The notes under the pieces were generated by a model. That model had not been told where the DNA came from. It saw nothing but the letters and a program-made list of their open reading frames with translations, and did no database searches. The translations under genes and the position numbers were made by a program. Below are positions 12,734-15,419 of a stretch of 15,419 nt of DNA, piece after piece. Source of the DNA: Leptospiraceae bacterium (lineage in GTDB: Bacteria > Spirochaetota > Leptospiria > Leptospirales > Leptonemataceae); assembly GCA_020440935.1 (NCBI GenBank), contig JAGRNC010000016.1, positions 1 through 15,419 of the forward strand. The letters run 5' to 3'. Every line of letters starts with the position of its first letter. Position 1 is the first letter of the stretch.

Positions 12734-14944
12734 CTAGGGGTTGAATTCGCAGATGAATTTGAGTAAGCTTCGGAAATCACGAACTCCGTTTAGTCGGTGG
12801 TGGGCATGGGTGTAGCCTGCGCCAATTTTGATGGTCCATCCGCCCTCCGGAATCGCCTGAAAGAGATGTTCGTCGGTGGTATCGTCTCCGGCTGCCAGGT
12901 AAAAATCAAAGCTCTTTCCCTGCATCTGGAGATAGGGAATGATATTTCCTTTGTGAACCCCCTGTACGCGGACTTCCACTACAGCTTTGCCGTCCAGAAC
13001 GTCCAACCGCGCGCCGGAGAGAACATTCTTCAGGTGCATTACCAATTCTCTGGCCTGCCATTTTCCAAAGGTGGGGTCGCTGAGACGATAATGCCAGGCC
13101 AGCGCCGCTTCCTTTTTCTCCGTGAAGCTTCCGGGCGTTTTCAGATTAAACTGTTCGAAGATATCCTCTACGGCCTGAAGCCATTCGATCTCCTGGCTAT
13201 CTGGGATCTGGCGGTCCCAGTCGCCGTCCACCATTCGAATCCAAAGTCCATGCTCGGCGGATATAATCACGGGATAACGGCCCATCCAATCCTGAATTTC
13301 CTGACGTTTCCTGCCGGTGACGATGGCAACGCTGGTGTCGGGTAAGGCCACCAGTCTTTCCATAATGTCTCGGAGTTCCTGATCCGGCGCCGCCGCCAGG
13401 GGCAGAGTTTGTAGCTCGGCCAGAGTGCCGTCGTAATCCAGGAGCAAGAGCCGCTCTTTACTGGCGGCGAATTCTTCTTTTAATTGTTGCCTCCTGGCGA
13501 CCGTTAGCATTGTAACCGGGCTTCTGCGATCTGCGAATTCCTCGGCGCTGCGAATTAGATCGTCCAAAAAGGAGCGCGACCAGTAGTGCACGTTGTTCCG
13601 GCACACCCTTTCATACATAGCCGACATTCTGCGGGTGCATTCATCCTGGCCCAGCTCCAACGCCGTTTCCAGCGCATCGGAGATTTGGTCCCGATTCCAG
13701 GGGTTGATGATAATCGCCTCTCCCAGTTCAGAAGCGGCCCCTGCCAATTCACTCAAAATGAGCACGCCATGGTCCTTCTTTACCGATACATACTCTTTTG
13801 CCACCAGGTTCATACCGTCGAAGTACGGGGTTACCAGAGCAACGTCCGCCTCCTGGTAAAAAGCCGCCAATCGTCGGAATGGAAGCGATCGATACATGAA
13901 CTGGATAGGCGAATCCGGAAGCGTTTCATGGGTTTCCACGATATCCATTACAATCACTTCCACCTGGTCTTTTAGATGACGATAATCCGGAATCTTGGTT
14001 CTGGAAGGTACAGCAACCTGCACGAGCACAACCTCCGCAGCCTTTTCCGGGTTTCTCTCCAGGAATTTCTTATAGGCGCTTAACCGTTCGGGGATGCCCT
14101 TCGTGTAATCCAGGCGATCGACGCTCAAGATCATCTTGCGCCCTTTCTTGATTTGACGGACGATGCGCAGGTCCTCTTCAAAATCGGGCTCGCTCATGGA
14201 AGCATCGATCTTCTTGGGATCAACTGAGATGGGAAAGGCGCCAATTTGTACGCTATGATCCTCGCGTTCGATGCGGTTGATCTCTGAATCGATGCCGAGA
14301 ATATGCAGCAGGCTACTGCGAAAGTGCCGCAGTCCGCTATGCGTCTGAAAACCAATCAAATTGGCACCCAGAAGGCCCTTGAGCAATTCCTCTCTATAGG
14401 GCAGCGCTCGAAACATTTCCGAAGAGGGAAATGGAGTATGAAGAAAGAAGCCAATGCGCGCCTCCGGAATCTGTTCGCGCACCATGGAAGGAACGAGCAT
14501 TAACTGGTAATCGTGAACCCATACAATATCGTCCGTTCTTCCCTCGCGTAGCTCTTGAACGATTCGATCGGCAAATACACGATTCACTTCGCGATAAACG
14601 CGATAATCCTTCTCATCGTAATCAATATGTGTGGGAAGATAGTGCAGAACGGGCCATAGAACCCGGTTTGAGAATCCGAAGTAATAACGATTCAGTTGCC
14701 TGCGAGTAAGAAATACTGCGGTTGCATTGTATTCTTTTTTTAGTTCGGAGGAAATAATCTCCGGCTGAATCATGGAAAGATCAACTTCGCCGGGCCAGCC
14801 TATCCATTGAAGCTCGTAACTATCGTTTAGTGCGCTCAGGGCGCTGGCAAGGCCGCCCGGAGATGGCTGAAAGTGAAAGGAGCGTTCTGTTACCTGAATG
14901 GCTACGGGAAGACGATTTGCGACGACGAGAATTCTATCTTTCAT
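12734..14944 (-). CDS. otsAB: Fused trehalose-6-phosphate synthase / trehalose-6-phosphate phosphatase
   Basis: 736 residues from ATG 14944 (an in-frame TTG nine bases upstream is less likely; MKDRILVVANRLPV is the family start). Residues 1-470 are a GT20 synthase, which joins UDP-glucose and glucose-6-phosphate: NRLPV (10-14), GG loop (30-31), WVHDYQLMLVP (142-152), HTPFPSSEMF (169-178), SVDRLDYTKGI (274-284) and DGMNLVAKEY (376-385). Residues about 495-736 are a HAD phosphatase, which releases trehalose: nucleophile motif DYDGT (503-507), TGR (543-545), the glycine-rich SAEHGL segment (562-567), K665 in the VHKGN segment and GDDTTDE (686-692). One chain can thus make trehalose, a stress protectant, in the cytosol. 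Where most synthases read LRDGMN, this one has YFDGMN. It follows the mltG-like gene by 36 bases on the same strand. Confidence 0.95.
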   Translation of the reverse strand: MKDRILVVANRLPVAIQVTERSFHFQPSPGGLASALSALNDSYELQWIGWPGEVDLSMIQPEIISSELKKEYNATAVFLTRRQLNRYYFGFSNRVLWPVLHYLPTHIDYDEKDYRVYREVNRVFADRIVQELREGRTDDIVWVHDYQLMLVPSMVREQIPEARIGFFLHTPFPSSEMFRALPYREELLKGLLGANLIGFQTHSGLRHFRSSLLHILGIDSEINRIEREDHSVQIGAFPISVDPKKIDASMSEPDFEEDLRIVRQIKKGRKMILSVDRLDYTKGIPERLSAYKKFLERNPEKAAEVVLVQVAVPSRTKIPDYRHLKDQVEVIVMDIVETHETLPDSPIQFMYRSLPFRRLAAFYQEADVALVTPYFDGMNLVAKEYVSVKKDHGVLILSELAGAASELGEAIIINPWNRDQISDALETALELGQDECTRRMSAMYERVCRNNVHYWSRSFLDDLIRSAEEFADRRSPVTMLTVARRQQLKEEFAASKERLLLLDYDGTLAELQTLPLAAAPDQELRDIMERLVALPDTSVAIVTGRKRQEIQDWMGRYPVIISAEHGLWIRMVDGDWDRQIPDSQEIEWLQAVEDIFEQFNLKTPGSFTEKKEAALAWHYRLSDPTFGKWQARELVMHLKNVLSGARLDVLDGKAVVEVRVQGVHKGNIIPYLQMQGKSFDFYLAAGDDTTDEHLFQAIPEGGWTIKIGAGYTHAHHRLNGVRDFRSLLKFICEFNP

Positions 14945-14980
14945 GCGACGCAATTAGTGGAGCATAGAATCCTGGCTCTG

Positions 14981-15419
14981 TCAATTGTCTTTCGGCGCGC
15001 TTTTCTCCGGAATCGGTTCGTAGTACAAATCGTCGAACCTACGGTACATCAATGATTTCCCATAGCGATCAATGAAATTTGCGCGGGCCATGGCGGCGTT
15101 TCGCTTATGTTCGCTGTATTTCTCTGCAAAATGCAGATTTCCTGTGGTCCAATCAAATACGAAGAATATATTCTCATCGCGAGCGGGCTGCAATACTGCT
15201 CGAAAGGCGCCATCGGAAAAAGCGCCTATAGGGGTGGGCGGTAAACCTACGCGTTTGTATGCATTGTAGCGCGATTGTAACTCTAGATCCTTAAAAAGCA
15301 AAAAAGGCCGATGATAACCCAGACCGTATTCCACAGTCGGGCAGCTTCCAAGTGCCTGTCTGGTATTTAGTCGATTTAGAAAAACGGAAGCCACTTGCTC
15401 GTAGTTCTTATTACTGGCT
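14981..15419 (-). CDS. mltG: Endolytic murein transglycosylase MltG, C-terminal part
   Basis: The reverse frame enters at the right edge and ends at 14983-14981, giving about 145 residues of a YceG/MltG-family protein. Recognisable in order: QVASVFLNRL near the entry point, a CPTVEYGLG segment corresponding to the family's DPTVxYG, YNAYKRVGLPPTPIGAFSDGAFRAVLQPA (the NTYxxxGLPPGPI region), the F-V-F strand and the final HFAEKYSEH motif. The catalytic glutamate of the family lies upstream of the visible part. MltG is an inner-membrane enzyme that cleaves nascent peptidoglycan glycan strands and limits their length. About 36 extra residues follow the usual end, rich in Tyr, Arg and Pro. The next gene, otsAB, is 36 bases downstream. 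Confidence 0.92.
   Translation of the reverse strand, partial: ASNKNYEQVASVFLNRLNTRQALGSCPTVEYGLGYHRPFLLFKDLELQSRYNAYKRVGLPPTPIGAFSDGAFRAVLQPARDENIFFVFDWTTGNLHFAEKYSEHKRNAAMARANFIDRYGKSLMYRRFDDLYYEPIPEKSAPKDN

Noticed and set aside
12797..13345. 182-codon plus-strand open frame
   Set aside because: It lies opposite the phosphatase half of the trehalose enzyme, whose motifs are complete; it shows no recognisable motif of its own.
14945..14984. TTGACA (14979-14984, minus strand) as a -35 element for otsAB
   Set aside because: It is a perfect hexamer, but no acceptable -10 lies 16-18 bases on; the nearest candidate would put the start at the ATG itself, and the hexamer overlaps the mltG stop.

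Overview
This is a chromosomal stretch of roughly 50% GC from a didermic bacterium. The best clues to the lineage are a lipoprotein with a relaxed L-F-Q-C lipobox, several class III cyclase-like and c-di-GMP proteins, a fused trehalose-6-phosphate synthase/phosphatase, and non-encoded tRNA CCA. Together these would fit a Leptospirales spirochaete of the Leptonema/Turneriella kind. This is an inference from gene style only; no ribosomal or housekeeping marker in the window fixes the taxon.

Layout. Bases 1-580 (minus) hold the N-terminal part of a short-chain dehydrogenase. A tRNA-Ala(UGC) lies at 681-753 (plus). It is followed 48 bases later by a tight plus-strand trio: a class III cyclase-domain protein (802-1710), a receiver plus degenerate cyclase-like protein (1725-2762), and a BASS-family membrane transporter (2763-3728). 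The transporter ends head to head with a minus-strand block consisting of a receiver-PAS-GGDEF-EAL protein (6554-8620), TldD (5100-6512) and TldE/PmbA (3725-5095). A 170-base gap with two stem-loops separates that block from a second minus-strand pair, a membrane-anchored coiled-coil protein (10387-11049) and a HEAT-repeat lipoprotein (8791-10383). Next comes a single-gene unit, an exported SGNH/GDSL hydrolase (11154-12416), with a clear intrinsic terminator and an unusually long hairpin-rich leader. The window closes with a fused OtsA-OtsB trehalose enzyme (12734-14944) and the C-terminal part of the lytic transglycosylase MltG (14981-15419), both minus.

How the genes relate. Signalling (two cyclase-like proteins, one c-di-GMP phosphodiesterase) and envelope functions (MltG, lipoprotein, exported esterase, transporter) dominate. 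The most intriguing part is the plus-strand trio. Its two adjacent cyclase-domain proteins are each missing different residues of the canonical class III active site, and they are translationally linked to a BASS transporter. The second most intriguing part is the run of short perfect hairpins in front of the esterase gene.
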